Source: Trileptium ribeirensis
Taxonomy: Eukaryota; Nematoda; Enoplea; Enoplida; Thoracostomopsidae
Reading direction: 5' to 3'
Assembly (NCBI GenBank): GCA_030248225.1
Contig: JASANE010017489.1
Span: 1-64,000, forward strand
Length of the DNA: 64,000 nucleotides
Within the stretch, counting starts at the first letter, position 1; each line of letters starts with the position of its first letter. Below are positions 33,533 through 44,235 of the stretch, piece by piece. The notes beneath the pieces were generated by a model that was given only the letters and a program-made list of their open reading frames with translations, was not told the origin of the DNA and made no database searches. Made by a program: the position numbers and the translations under genes.

Positions 33533-35993
33533 CCATCCACTCTGCGATTTCCGCTACATGAGGAACTGATCGTTCTGCCGGATTTCCAGATCGATTTTGA
33601 TCCGTAGTTTGCCCTACTGACGATGTCGGCAACGAAGGACCATTAGTCGAAATGTGACCAAAACCAGTACAGGCAAAACATCGTCGTCGAGTGTTCACTA
33701 ATGGATTGACATGCAAATTGGTTCCAGTACTTAGCAAAGTACCACCTCCAATACGTTGTCGTCGACGCATTCCTTCCGTAGTAGCGTAATCGTTACGTTC
33801 ACCATTCCACGGTTTCCTTGAAGTTGTAACCTCTGGTACTGCATTAGTTCTCGGTGTCGTTTGCAGTTTCATTTGCTCCAAAAATTGTTTCATCATTTGT
33901 TGCAATTCCGCCGTAGATGATTCGTTATTTCCGACCGCAATGTTTTTTACCGTTGGTCCGTTGGCAGTTGTCGACTGGGTAATGACCGGAAACGTCGATA
34001 CGCCTGTCGAACGAACTGGAGCTGCCGTAGCACGTGGCACAAATCCACTACGTGTAACTGTCTGGGCTACAGCTACTTGTGGATTTTCGTCGTTACTATC
34101 CTGCGAATCATCAACCATTTCCATTTCCGCCGCAGAAACATCCTTCATTCTGAGCGTCTTACGTAAAATTCCCGGTCGAACAGTTCCCTCAGCTCCATCT
34201 TCGCGGAAAGGCGTATCGCAGAGTCGCAGAAAATCGTATCGTTCCATAGCAATTCGTGCTGCTTCCTCGACATCGTGTCGATCACCACATCGAGTTTGTA
34301 TATCTGCTCCTATTCCATGACGTAATCCCTTCAGGAATGTGAAAAAGCATTCCGAGTAGTTATGCTGTTGTTCGATAAGACTGAATTTTCGTAACCAGGT
34401 AGCCTGCAATCGAGCCTTGAACGGCATAATAGTTTCATTTCGACTCTGTACCATATTGGTTTTGAAATCGTTCAGAGGATCGCCAAAGGATTTCAATAGA
34501 TCGTAATGACGAAGGAATCCTCGCACATAATCTTCATAGTAAGCAGGTTCCGGCAACATCGATTTGACTGCTCGAAGAACATATCTTGCAGATTCACCAG
34601 CCATCGCTAAGGTGAATAATGTTACCTTGTGCGTATCCAGCCGCACATGAAAGCTACGCAACGTTCGTTCGAAGCTTTTTAACCAGCCAGGAAAATCGTC
34701 ACCTTTGAATTTTTCCCAGGGATGTCGAAGCACATACGCCGGTATTTCTGGCATTCCAGAAAAAGTCGTCCAAGCCAAGGTGCGTCCAGTAGCACCTGCG
34801 TCGGTTCCACTGTGTAGTTGGGTCCGTAACTGTTCCTGTGCAACAGGTTCTTTGACGCGCATAATACCAAGTGCGTTCGTGCCCAATGTTCGTGGTTCCA
34901 TTAGATGGGCCCGCGGAAGCGATGGACCTCGTCGTCGTCGATCATCCTCTTCCTGCATAGTAGTACGCAAAATATCCAATTCAGTTGGTTTGATATCTGG
35001 CACCGGCCGTCGAGTCTCTTGTTGAACTTCTCCAACCCAGTCACGATAACGAGATTCCGCAGTCACAGCTACGGACTCACTAACAATAGCCGCACTCCGT
35101 GGAGGTAGTCGAAAACGATCACCAATATGAGCCGGATGATCAGGATTTGCTTGAACGGTAGTCGGAAGACCGCCACAAACAGCATTTTCCAACGCTTGAT
35201 AAAGTACGTTTTCAGCTTCTCTAACCTCGAAATCATGAGCTGAGGTGTGTCGGCTAATAACACTACGATAATGTTCTATTTCCTGAGCCAGTGACTGCAT
35301 TCGTCTCTCCGCTGTATCAACGCCCTGCCTTATTTGCTTCATCCTAGTTCCACTATCATCGCGTTCTCTGTAAACGGATTCGACACGTCTGCTTGACCGT
35401 TCGTACAATCTGCGATCCTCTGGTCGAAGCATATCATCTCCACGCTCAGGTTCGTCTTGACCCCGTGGATAAAGAGGTGGAATATATGGTGTTGGTCTCG
35501 CCGCAATTATCGTATTATTACATTCAGACCGCTCCGGAATGGCAGGTTGCTGCCTACGTCGAGCCACATCGTCACTAGTATCCGTGCTGCTCTGAGGTGC
35601 TCCACGCCACTTACCTGCCATTTTTCGACAATGTTCCTGTGCTCGTGTTGTTTCGTCATCCAAATCAGCAAAATAACGTTGGCGTCTCACAGCTGAAGGT
35701 ACATCCGATGAAACAGTTCCTTTTGCGCCTGGGTTTGCAGCTATCACAGTAACACTAGGTTCCAATGGAAATGGCTGGCTAGTTACACCAGCGCGCCATC
35801 CCGTAGAAGCCGTCACTTTAGGTCGCCGTGGTATCCGGGAAGTAGTTCCGACGCCAGTCGTAGCTGCAAATGTGAAGATAGGTGGTGCCGCTGTTGAAAA
35901 CACCACTCGTTCAACAGTTGTAGCGAATACAGTTCGTTCCGCCGAATCCTTACACTCGACAAATACACTGTCCGGGTCTCTATCTGATTCCAT
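33420..35993 (-). CDS. Gag polyprotein, copy 1
   Basis: 857 codons from an ATG. The N-terminal half is Arg-rich and of low complexity, with a coiled stretch around residues 190-260. The capsid-like retrotransposon gag domain lies at about 430-620 (PWEKFKGDDFPGWLKSFERT, then FLRHYDLLKSFGDPLNDFK and ECFFTFLKGLRHGI). A zinc knuckle (CFACTGFGHISTN) follows at about 770. Its last ligand is Gly here (TGT to GGT) but Cys in copy 2, so the knuckle is defective in this copy. The last 20 or so codons after EEVV are out of frame with protease. Gag packages the RNA. Confidence 0.85.
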   Translation of the reverse strand: MESDRDPDSVFVECKDSAERTVFATTVERVVFSTAAPPIFTFAATTGVGTTSRIPRRPKVTASTGWRAGVTSQPFPLEPSVTVIAANPGAKGTVSSDVPSAVRRQRYFADLDDETTRAQEHCRKMAGKWRGAPQSSTDTSDDVARRRQQPAIPERSECNNTIIAARPTPYIPPLYPRGQDEPERGDDMLRPEDRRLYERSSRRVESVYRERDDSGTRMKQIRQGVDTAERRMQSLAQEIEHYRSVISRHTSAHDFEVREAENVLYQALENAVCGGLPTTVQANPDHPAHIGDRFRLPPRSAAIVSESVAVTAESRYRDWVGEVQQETRRPVPDIKPTELDILRTTMQEEDDRRRRGPSLPRAHLMEPRTLGTNALGIMRVKEPVAQEQLRTQLHSGTDAGATGRTLAWTTFSGMPEIPAYVLRHPWEKFKGDDFPGWLKSFERTLRSFHVRLDTHKVTLFTLAMAGESARYVLRAVKSMLPEPAYYEDYVRGFLRHYDLLKSFGDPLNDFKTNMVQSRNETIMPFKARLQATWLRKFSLIEQQHNYSECFFTFLKGLRHGIGADIQTRCGDRHDVEEAARIAMERYDFLRLCDTPFREDGAEGTVRPGILRKTLRMKDVSAAEMEMVDDSQDSNDENPQVAVAQTVTRSGFVPRATAAPVRSTGVSTFPVITQSTTANGPTVKNIAVGNNESSTAELQQMMKQFLEQMKLQTTPRTNAVPEVTTSRKPWNGERNDYATTEGMRRRQRIGGGTLLSTGTNLHVNPLVNTRRRCFACTGFGHISTNGPSLPTSSVGQTTDQNRSGNPAERSVPHVAEIAEWMDAVEDNEANMESTGTNTDEEVVLLFGSHRSGYFLCGK

Positions 35994-36298
35994 ACTTTTT
36001 ATTTTATTTACTAATTATTTTATGCGTTCTCACCTATAACTGCCAATCTTAAGACCTCTCAATTCGTACCTGAAAGTCTAAACATTTTTATGGGTAAAAT
36101 ATAACATGACTTCACAATTCAATTTCAGTACCCTAGTCCCTTTTTCCCCTTCCCCCTCTGGTTCAGCCAAGGGTCAGGGTTGGGTCTCGCTACCAACTAT
36201 AATTTACCTGTGTCACCTTACAAAACATTAGTGCGTAAGCGAGTTCAATAAAACCGATTAAAATTAATTAACAACTACCAAAAAGAAATCTTACAAAC

Positions 36299-36305
36299 AC
36301 TTACA
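36299..36305 (-). promoter_or_regulatory. Predicted splice donor at the end of ORF0, copy 1
   Basis: Minus strand GCT|GTAAGT (intron from 36304), a full consensus donor overlapping the stop codon of ORF0. Copy 2 has GCT|GTGAGT at 54135/54134. The base that changes (A/G) is the one the donor consensus lets vary, while the stop changes from TAA to TGA. Confidence 0.6.
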
Positions 36306-36591
36306 GCGGTACTGGCGGTACGTAAGTCGGCTCATTGAACGCTTGCCGCAAATATCTTTGAGCGTGCAGCGCATGTCGCTGTCGTATTTCTTGCTCCGTC
36401 GGTGGTTGCTCCGAATCATCAGCCGCAGTCGATCCTCGAGATGACTGTACCGATCGTCCTAGTGGTGGTGTTGACGCCTTTCGTCGCTTACGTGAACGTT
36501 TCGGCGGTGTTCGATCACTCTCGCCATAATCGCCTTCCGACGCATGTGTTTGATAACCTATGTAAGTAACATCCTTCGACGTAGAAGCCAT
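36301..36591 (-). CDS. ORF0, small basic leader protein, copy 1
   Basis: 96 codons from ATG. Acidic-to-neutral start, then a strongly basic patch PPKRSRKRRKASTPP (nuclear-localisation-like), Ser-rich middle, and a final QRHALHAQRYLRQAF helix ending PPVPL. It lies between the primer-binding site and gag, and the same length and sequence are kept in copy 2 (54131-54421) with mostly conservative changes. The last codon overlaps a consensus splice donor, and the two bases left over match the single base before the first in-frame codon of the exonuclease exon. I infer it is an N-terminal leader for the exonuclease block, although it could also act alone. Confidence 0.65.
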   Translation of the reverse strand: MASTSKDVTYIGYQTHASEGDYGESDRTPPKRSRKRRKASTPPLGRSVQSSRGSTAADDSEQPPTEQEIRQRHALHAQRYLRQAFNEPTYVPPVPL

Positions 36592-36942
36592 GCTGAAATT
36601 AGAGAAGTTTTACAAGATTAATGAGATACCATAACACTCTCAGAAGCCTAAAAACACTATAACCAAGTCTTTTGAACTATAAAAATACTCAGCACCTGAA
36701 TAAAAGTGTGTATTCCAGAAAACAACCGATCGTGCTGATAACGTGAATTGCGTGCAACAAGCGAATATAACCTTAACAAATAACAAATAGCTCTAGTTGT
36801 TGGGCCCAGCCCTTTTGCACTTAACAGTCTTGATGTCCTGCATCAAATAACATGTTACCTCAGTAATAATATACTAACAAAATTCAGTACGCCGTTTTGT
36901 CGAAGTGAACCTTGACAACGACATGCCTCGTCATGGCCACCA
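36592..36942 (-). other. 5' leader of copy 1 with primer-binding site
   Basis: About 350 bases between LTR and ORF0. The 20 bases next to the LTR (36923-36942) read TGGTGGCCATGACGAGGCAT on the minus strand, starting with the TGG needed to pair with tRNA CCA. The first eight bases match the 3' end expected for tRNA-Ile (AAU type), but the rest fits poorly, and tRNA-Arg or -His are alternatives. The 20 bases are the same in copy 2. Confidence 0.6.
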
Positions 36943-39900
36943 TGTGAGCTTATCGGCCTTCTGCGCGGCACGTTTCTCACCAAAACGTAACCAACATCTC
37001 CAATGGTGGCCAAAAGGGGAAGGGGTGGACGCAGAGCGAGTTCGACAATTTCCCATAACAGAAGTAAAGTCAAGTACAAGGGGGAAAGAGCCACCAGCCA
37101 CCAAAGGGGATGGACCGGTCTACCAGCGGTCGGAGATACCCTTTGTCACGGAAGAGAGTTGCGCGAGTTCCCCCGGGGTAGACATGTCATTGTCCCGGGC
37201 AGGGATATCAAGGTTGTGTCTTTATTATATGACCGTTCATAAAATAAGCTGGATTGGCCGTGTGTATTGAGTAAATTAAGTTAAATCAATGCCGAAGTAA
37301 TTCAAGTGGAGTATCAGCTGCAACGTATGCACTATATAGTTTGAGGTATTGATGAATATAAAAGTGTGGGGCGAATTAAGAAAAAGTGAGTTTGCTTAAC
37401 AGAAGTTGGAAATTGAGCCTGGCTTGATTTTGTGCACCCGGCACCCTTCAGCCAGAGCAAACTTGAAATAATTTATTTGGTAGAAAGTTAAATTTAGTTA
37501 GCGGAATCGAGTATCCGTGCCACTAAAGATTATACCGTGGCGAGTCCAAGAGACGAGCAGTGGGTAATGTATTTTGATAGTAGAAAAACCTAAGAATTGG
37601 TCTAGTTAACTTTTAAAGCTAAACTTGTATAACTTAGTCAGCGTTGGCGAATTCGAGTAATCGTGCCATCCACGCTTAAGTATACTTTGGCGGGTTCGCA
37701 TAACGAGCCGTGGTATTAGGTTGAGTGGAAAATCAGTTTAAGGAAAAGCAGATTTTGATGGTAAACTAAAGCTTTGTGTAAACTCCAAACTTTGAAAATG
37801 GGTAGTTACCCATATATAGTTGTAAAGGTTAATAATTTTATATTAGGTTTATTGAGCGGTAAAGGGGCACAAGTGTTATAATTTTACCAATGCTGGCTAG
37901 GGAGTGGGAGACTGTCCTTATTCTACAGCGAGCTCGGGTAGCGAGTCTGTAGTATTTTGATAATTTGTTGTAAGATTTTGCATAGAATTTTTAGAGTGTT
38001 TCCAGTGCCCGTGTAGGCTAACGTAAAGTTCAGCCTAAAGTTTTTTAGAAAATTTTATTGGTAATTACTTACAAGACTTAATACTGCAACGGAGCGCCCG
38101 AGTAGACCCGTGAACAGCTGAATTTAGATAGGCATCGAGTAATGCTAACAGATGAAAAGGCTATTTTTAATATTAAAATATTTCTTTGAAACTATTATCA
38201 GCAATGAGTGTTCGAGTAACGATCAATAGCATTTGTTAGCTAAAATTTCTGTATAAATTTTGGAAGAAAAATAATTAAGAAACCTTGCGTTTCCTTTTAG
38301 TTCTTATTAATAGTTCGCCAGTATTAAGGGAGGAGTGAGCTGCATTAGCTCTGAAGGCATTCAAGCTCTGGCTTAACTCAGCAGAGCGGCCCGAGTTAAG
38401 ACAGGGTGTGGAGTTAGAGAAGCAAGAATAACAAACTTATAGGTTGCATCATGACACACTCTGGGATATCTTGATACCGTTTAAGTATTAACTAATGAAT
38501 AAAATATATTACCTGTGTCGTTTGTAATACTAGTATGGGGTGAAGAAAAATCGCATCAGAGCGCTAAAACTATGTCTATATACAAATCGCCTAAAATGAA
38601 ATAGAAAGTAGTGCAATAACGGTGTAACCGTGTAATTTGTACGCGCCACAACGCTAGCCCTAGGGGTAAGATAATGAGGTTTTATGGGTGCACAGCACTT
38701 TTGAAGCTTAGAACCCTAGGGGTAGGTCACTGCAGGCGTAAGGGAGAGCAAATGTATCTCTATAGGTGACCAGCACCCTTAGTTGGAAAAACAAAATAAC
38801 TAAGTAATGAAGGATCGGCTCAAGTTTGATCAACAATACAAGTTTCGCTGGAAAAATTTTAATACCCGTTGTTAGGCTAAAAATTTGTGAACAAGATAAT
38901 AAACAAAATAACAATGTTAGTACCCAATGTATTATATAAAACTTAACAGCCCTGGCATTATGCACCCAGGGTAAGTAGATAACAAGTAGTAACAACATCA
39001 AAGCACGAAGATGGTTCCTATGCCTAGCAACATGGAACGTATATATCATGATAACAATTTTTATATTGGTTTTTGGGAAGTTTTGATAACGGTATTGGTT
39101 TGTGTTAACCATATATTACCGGATACATGCACCTAATGCTGTGGATTTACATGTACGGTTCGTACGCCTCGGGGATCTAAAAAAACTAAGAATTTTACGA
39201 GTTACTGTAAATGGGACAAGTGACACAGGATGCCCCTAAATAGAACGTGGGTGTTGGCCCATAACTGCCAAGACCCTAAGCGTAAAATTTCCCCGGCCTG
39301 CGCACTGGACAACCCCTAGGCGAGGCTTGCGCGAAGACATAGTTCCGGTAACTATGTCCCACCCTAGAGCATGCTAACAATGTCACAGCCTTCGACGATA
39401 GAGCAGCCCATGGTGTGGCAGCCTGGAGTCCAACGCGTGGTAAAACGGTCCCGGAAAGGGAGAAAGACCAATCCCACCCAGAGGTTCCCGTTTAGGGGAC
39501 GGGCTGCCCTCTTTCTGGTCTGCCTTACCCTATACTAGGTCTTACTACGCCTAGTAATCCCGCCACCTCGGCAGGGACTCAGAAAAATATTGCAGGCAAC
39601 CTCTTGCGAAGTCACTTAGAGGTTTAGGGACAAAACTAATGCCTATCTATGCATGTATAAAAGTCGCACTATGTCGATACTATACTCCATGATAAGTCGT
39701 CGCGTAATAAATAAGATAAACTGTATTTCCAAGAGCATCTAACAAAACAACAAAACTGGTTTTAAGTTCACAACATCTAAACATCAACGACGTGCGTCTA
39801 GACAAAACCTAGTACTATCCCCAACTGGAACTAACAAACCTATGTGTTATTACTAAGATGTCAAATAACTGTACTTAATAATTAATCTTGCTATTTAGTG

Positions 39901-40278
39901 GAAGTACTAGCAAAATATTATAAAACAATCAAAGAGTACATCCGAGAACTACCAAACCTCCGATAGTAAACACATAAGAAAAACCAATAATGATTTCAAA
40001 CAAAGACAAGAAGAAAAAAAACCGTATATATCGTCGTCGACTAACAAATATACTGACTAATAGTACAATTTTTCCAAAATGGCGACTTGCGCACGCGCAG
40101 ATTCTTCGACAAAGCCAACTGTTTACACCGCAATAAAATGGTAGCTAAAGTAATTTATTTATTAATAAATATTAAATTATTTATTTAATATATAATTTTG
40201 AACAAATTTGGAGAATTTTAGGGTTGAAAATAGGGTCTTATTGGGTATCCCATAGGAGTTAGGTAGGTTTCAGGGTAG

Positions 40279-40524
40279 GAATAAATGGTTGGAGCCCCCT
40301 GGGAGAGTTGAAGAACCCTTATCATTGTATGAAGTTAGAAAAATCGAACATTAACGTTTTTAATTTTGGAAGGAAAATGGTGAAAGTTGGGGAACACCAA
40401 AGAATAAATGGTTGCAACCCCCTGGGAGAGTTGAAGAACCCTTATCATTGTATGAAGTTAGAAAAATCGAACATTAACGTATTTAATTTTGGAAGGAAAA
40501 TGGTGATAGTTGGGGAACACCAAA
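40279..40524. repeat. 123-bp tandem duplication inside LTR B
   Basis: Same duplication as in LTR A, with unit starts at 40279 and 40402. It therefore predates this insertion. Confidence 0.85.
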
Positions 40525-40855
40525 GATTAAGAAAAATAGGATTGTGGGACGATTAGGGTGTTCGCGACCCAGAAACAAAATGAGAAGTAGCCCCACCTTA
40601 GGATAGAAGTTGTTCCGAGTTGATGAACCCCTACTATATGTATAATTTTAGGAATCAAGTGAAAAAGTTGATTTTTGGGTGGAATTGAGTATAATGTCAG
40701 GGTATAGAAGTAATATATCCCAAGATATGTAAGGGTAAGCAAGAGGTGCACCCAAGTGAAAATGAGTGTTCCCTTACCGGGGATGTGATATAATATACCC
40801 CCTCGGAAGGAATTAGGAAGTCTGAAAGAATTGTTATGTTTAAACCAAAAGTAAG

Positions 40856-40879
40856 GGAATTTATAAATTTATAAATTCC
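40856..40879. promoter_or_regulatory. 24-bp palindrome with TATA-like core, LTR B
   Basis: Identical to the palindrome in LTR A and again 413 bases from the LTR edge. In the 5' LTR it is well placed to be the element's promoter (TATAAAT on the minus strand). Confidence 0.45.
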
Positions 40880-41292
40880 GACCCGTGTTTAGGAAGAAAT
40901 AATCCCCGAAATAGGAGTAAAATGGGGTGGTTACCCGAGGTGTGGCCGCGTGCCATTCCACTCGGGAGGCATAACCCATATTCCCTTTGGAATGGAATTA
41001 ATCTTGGTGCTTGGTTTAAAATTTTTAGTATTATCAGATTTTAGTTCCAAATTAGTATTTTGAAATATAGGAACCATATAGCCCAAATAACGAAAATCTT
41101 GGATCCCGATGCCCAAAATAGTAGAAGATGTCCTGACAAGAGAAATTATAGAGGTCACCCCTCTGGGAGAGTCAATGTCTCCCCAGGGAAGAGAAATTAG
41201 TTTATGTTAATCTTAAGGTTGAAGTAGAAATGAGTGAAGTATGATGTCTTGGAGAAAGGAAATACAAGGTTGGACCTGCCCAAAAGTTGACA

Positions 41293-41297
41293 CGCTC
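41293..41297. repeat. Target-site duplication, right (CGCTC)
   Basis: Matches 18236-18240 exactly, confirming that the two LTRs belong to one insertion. Confidence 0.9.
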
Positions 41298-41480
41298 CAC
41301 CCCTGCCTTCGCCCTGAAGGCTCCGAATCCCCACGCCCACCCTGGACGCTCCGCACCGCCTCCCCCGCATTGAAGGCCCTGGACACCCGCCCTGAGGGCA
41401 CAGGCACCGCACCCCTCCCCGTTCAGAAGGTTCTGCAAATCCAAGCCCGGACACCTCCGCACCCCTCATCCCCACACTCC
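41298..41480. repeat. Minisatellite, right part
   Basis: GC-rich degenerate units with CCCTGAAGGCTCCG-like cores, continuing the array broken at 18240. These units are more diverged from each other than those on the left. Confidence 0.6.
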
Positions 41481-41504
41481 CTTGATATCGCATTAAGACG
41501 CGCG

Positions 41505-41650
41505 AATAATTTTAGAGAAATTGGAGTAAATTTTGCAAAAATTGGTGTAAACTTGGCAACAAATGGGGTAAAATTGGCAAAAGTGCGGAGGTCTACCCAT
41601 TGAGGACTTACCTCCAAAGCCGATAAACCGTCGAACCCAATGCCGTAAAT
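41505..41650 (-). repeat. Degenerate GCCAATTT-rich dispersed repeat, copy 2
   Basis: Reverse complement of the family member at 14690-14870: a GGAGGTAAGTCCTCAATGGG block next to units of TTTTGCCAATTTTACCCC type. Confidence 0.45.
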
Positions 41651-44235
41651 GTATGAAAACAACTTTTTTTAAAGGGTATGACCGCGCCCTAAAAGAATAT
41701 TTAAAAGACTTGCCGTGCACTTCATGCGTTTTTGCATCTTTCACGATCAACAGTACAAACACAGTGCGACAAAACATGTTTAAATGCCAAAACCTGAGCA
41801 GAGTTATTATTCCACGCCACGAACGTCTTATTCTGCTATGCTATACAAATCGAAGACGTTATAAAACACAAGAAGTATTGACACCAAGGAAATTTCCGCC
41901 TGAAGTTGGTTCTGGTTTGAAATACAGAATCGCTCAAGCGCGCATTGTTTGTGCAACCTGTGTGATGCTAGCATGTAACTAGATGCTCACATTGGGTCAG
42001 CGACATATGTTTTGTGCGGCGTTATAAGCCGATTCAAACCATGGCCAAGTAGTTGTAGAAAAACGAATGAAATGAGTTTTTATCAATCCTTTATTCCACA
42101 ATGGACCACATAAAGCTGCTCGTGCTGTAGAGCATTATTCAGTTTGTTGCATATCGTAAGTTTACACGTGGCCAGTGGTCTGTTCTCCCCTTATATTGCG
42201 ATTGCGCGGAGGATCCTTGTAACATTATCGAAATTGCTATTCATAGTGTCCATTCCCGGTTGCTTCTTCAACTTATACCATACGTCATTCGTGGAACAAA
42301 AGATCAAGCGATTAAAATGGAGTAGTAAAAGATATCAATTGCAAAAATAGGGTACTCTCAACGAATAGCTACTACAGTACTTTTGCGCACATCACGACCT
42401 AGATGATTTACAGAGACCCTTGGATTTTTAACGTTTTCAAGCACCGAGTATTCCTAAATGTCGTGATCGCAAGTGTTTTCATGCCTGATAGTCATACTCT
42501 CTTCCACACCGTACAAAACCTATTGCATCTAATTTACAAATCATTGCGCGAGAGATTTCTAAGTCTGGATTATCTATACACTGAGGCACTGCTTTCACGC
42601 CATTGTTCTTTTGCTGTTCGAAGTTGTGATTTTCGTCACAGGACATCACTTTGACAGTAAATAGCAATTCAATCTTCTGAAGATGCATAAATTTGTTCAA
42701 AGATACCGCTAAAGACTTTACTTGTAGAGCTGTGCCAGCTTATGTATTCCATACTAACACATTTACCAGTACTTGCGGTTTGTATCATTTAAATAAGATG
42801 ACACCAGTAGTGTAAAATTTTACATCAATCAAAACTCAACAAAAGAACCGCAGATTAGCATCATTAGGAAGTCAAATTCAAATTGATAATGTTGATGCCT
42901 TTTATTGTTCCTGTAGTTAGGTCCAAATATTAAAATTTAGGCCATATAAATGGGCTTTGTAGCACACATCCGTTTTAAATGAGACAAAGTTTTCTACAAC
43001 AATGCAATAGTTAGTCGACAATCCCTAAAACGAAAGAACTTGGCAATGTTTTATGAAAGATCCCAGATTTGGAAGATCACTTCAGCCACCGAAAAGATTG
43101 TAACTTTCAGAGACGGGAATGAAATGTACGCTGTGTCGTTCTCGATATACAGATCAGGAAAGTAATTCTAAGCTTCACATTCCATATAAAGCTTAGATTG
43201 AGCCGGGGTCAAAATTTGGGGGTTGCAAACCACCCGCCTATCCGCTATTATCTTCTGCGGTAATTAGCCAGCGGTTAGCTGAAGCAGGATGACAATTATG
43301 CCAAAGAATGTTATAAAGATTGCCTGTGTTAAGCTACAATAAACAAGGAGAGATAACCGGAAATTAGAGCGTTAGAAATAACCAAAGTGTATGACACATT
43401 TCCGGCAGCTGGAACAGAAATCTCACTGATGGATTTTTCCAGTCTGTTTTGTCTGGGCAGAATTCGAATCCATGAACGAAAATTTGCTAGCACATGTTTT
43501 AAAATATAACTGTCACCTATTTCTCCTATTTTTCCAACTACAATATTTTGAATATAGTTCAGTTTTTCGTTGGGGGGTCAAACAATGCCACATTTCAGGC
43601 TGAAATCAGCCCGTTTTGCCGTTAGCTTTTGTAACGAGGGTGTAATCGAACCGATTATGCCAAAATTTTCCTACTAGAATTTATGTTTAGTTGCTTGCCG
43701 TATAAGTAATATCAAAGAAGATGAACCACTATGTATACACCGACCAGATCAAGCAAATTTCGTTATTACAGATTACATTGTTAAATGTGATCCAATATGT
43801 CTTATATTTTCAAATTGCATAAGCCAATACATAAGCTACATGGTGCATTCGCCTAAACTGGACTCACGGATGGAACTAGACCTACCTTTCAAAGAATGTG
43901 TGCGGAAAAGACTAGATGCTTGCTGATACCGGTGATTATTTGATATCGCTAATGCATTTTTCTCTTGGAAATGTACTGGTACCTGTCTGATTTTAAACGT
44001 GTATGTAACGTTCAATACTGCAGCTAGCTAGATATCTGTTAGCAAGAAATACTCTAATTTCAGAATGCTGTGCACTATACTAGCTGGGAATAGAAGTCGC
44101 ATCGGGTTGAAAAATATCAACCCATCCCTACGGATCGAAATTCTAACCCGAACCGATCAATTCGTTCAGATACTAGAGTAGCTTTAGCTGTTCAGTTTAT
44201 TAATCAGTGTGGCTACCTAAATTAAATATTATGGA
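41651..44235. other. Non-coding stretch
   Basis: No gene I can name. The frame at 41653-41982 (109 codons, six Cys) has no recognisable motif and is left unassigned. Confidence 0.35.

Larger units (their letters stand above)
18241..41292 (-). mobile_element. Complete 23-kb Ty3/gypsy-type LTR retrotransposon with exonuclease block (copy 1)
   Basis: The element is 23,052 bases including two LTRs of 4344 and 4350 bases and is flanked by a perfect 5-bp duplication. Read on the minus strand, the order is 5' LTR (36943-41292), primer-binding site, ORF0, gag, protease, RT, RNase H, integrase-PHD, exonuclease, Cys/His-rich and coiled-coil region, 1.3 kb of non-coding sequence, 3' LTR (18241-22584). 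The order protease-RT-RNase H-integrase and the D,D35E integrase place it in Ty3/gypsy. The LTRs differ by only a few per cent by eye, so insertion is fairly recent. The pol genes nevertheless carry nonsense changes, frameshifts and a deletion across RT motif A, so this copy cannot be autonomous. The extra 4.9-kb block after pol is not an env: it has no signal peptide or transmembrane segment. Confidence 0.93.
36943..41292 (-). repeat. 5' LTR of copy 1 (LTR B)
   Basis: 4350 bases, same ends as LTR A. Differences from LTR A are concentrated in the 185 bases at the left end (the U5 side), with few across most of the rest. It carries the 123-bp duplication (40279-40524), the 24-bp palindrome (40856-40879) and the stem-loop (38372-38400). 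A 134-codon hydrophobic frame on the minus strand (39112-38708) is not kept in the other LTRs. Confidence 0.93.

Noticed and set aside
38708..39112. 134-codon hydrophobic frame in LTR B on the minus strand
   Set aside because: Interrupted by a stop in LTR A and not conserved in LTR C; the hydrophobic composition follows from AT-rich sequence. Not supported as a gene.
40308..40556. 82-codon frame with an internal repeat in LTRs A and B (plus strand)
   Set aside because: It is only the 123-bp tandem duplication read in one frame, antisense to the element.
41202..41493. Cys/Gly-rich frames on the minus strand
   Set aside because: They are the minisatellite translated; no start context or homology.
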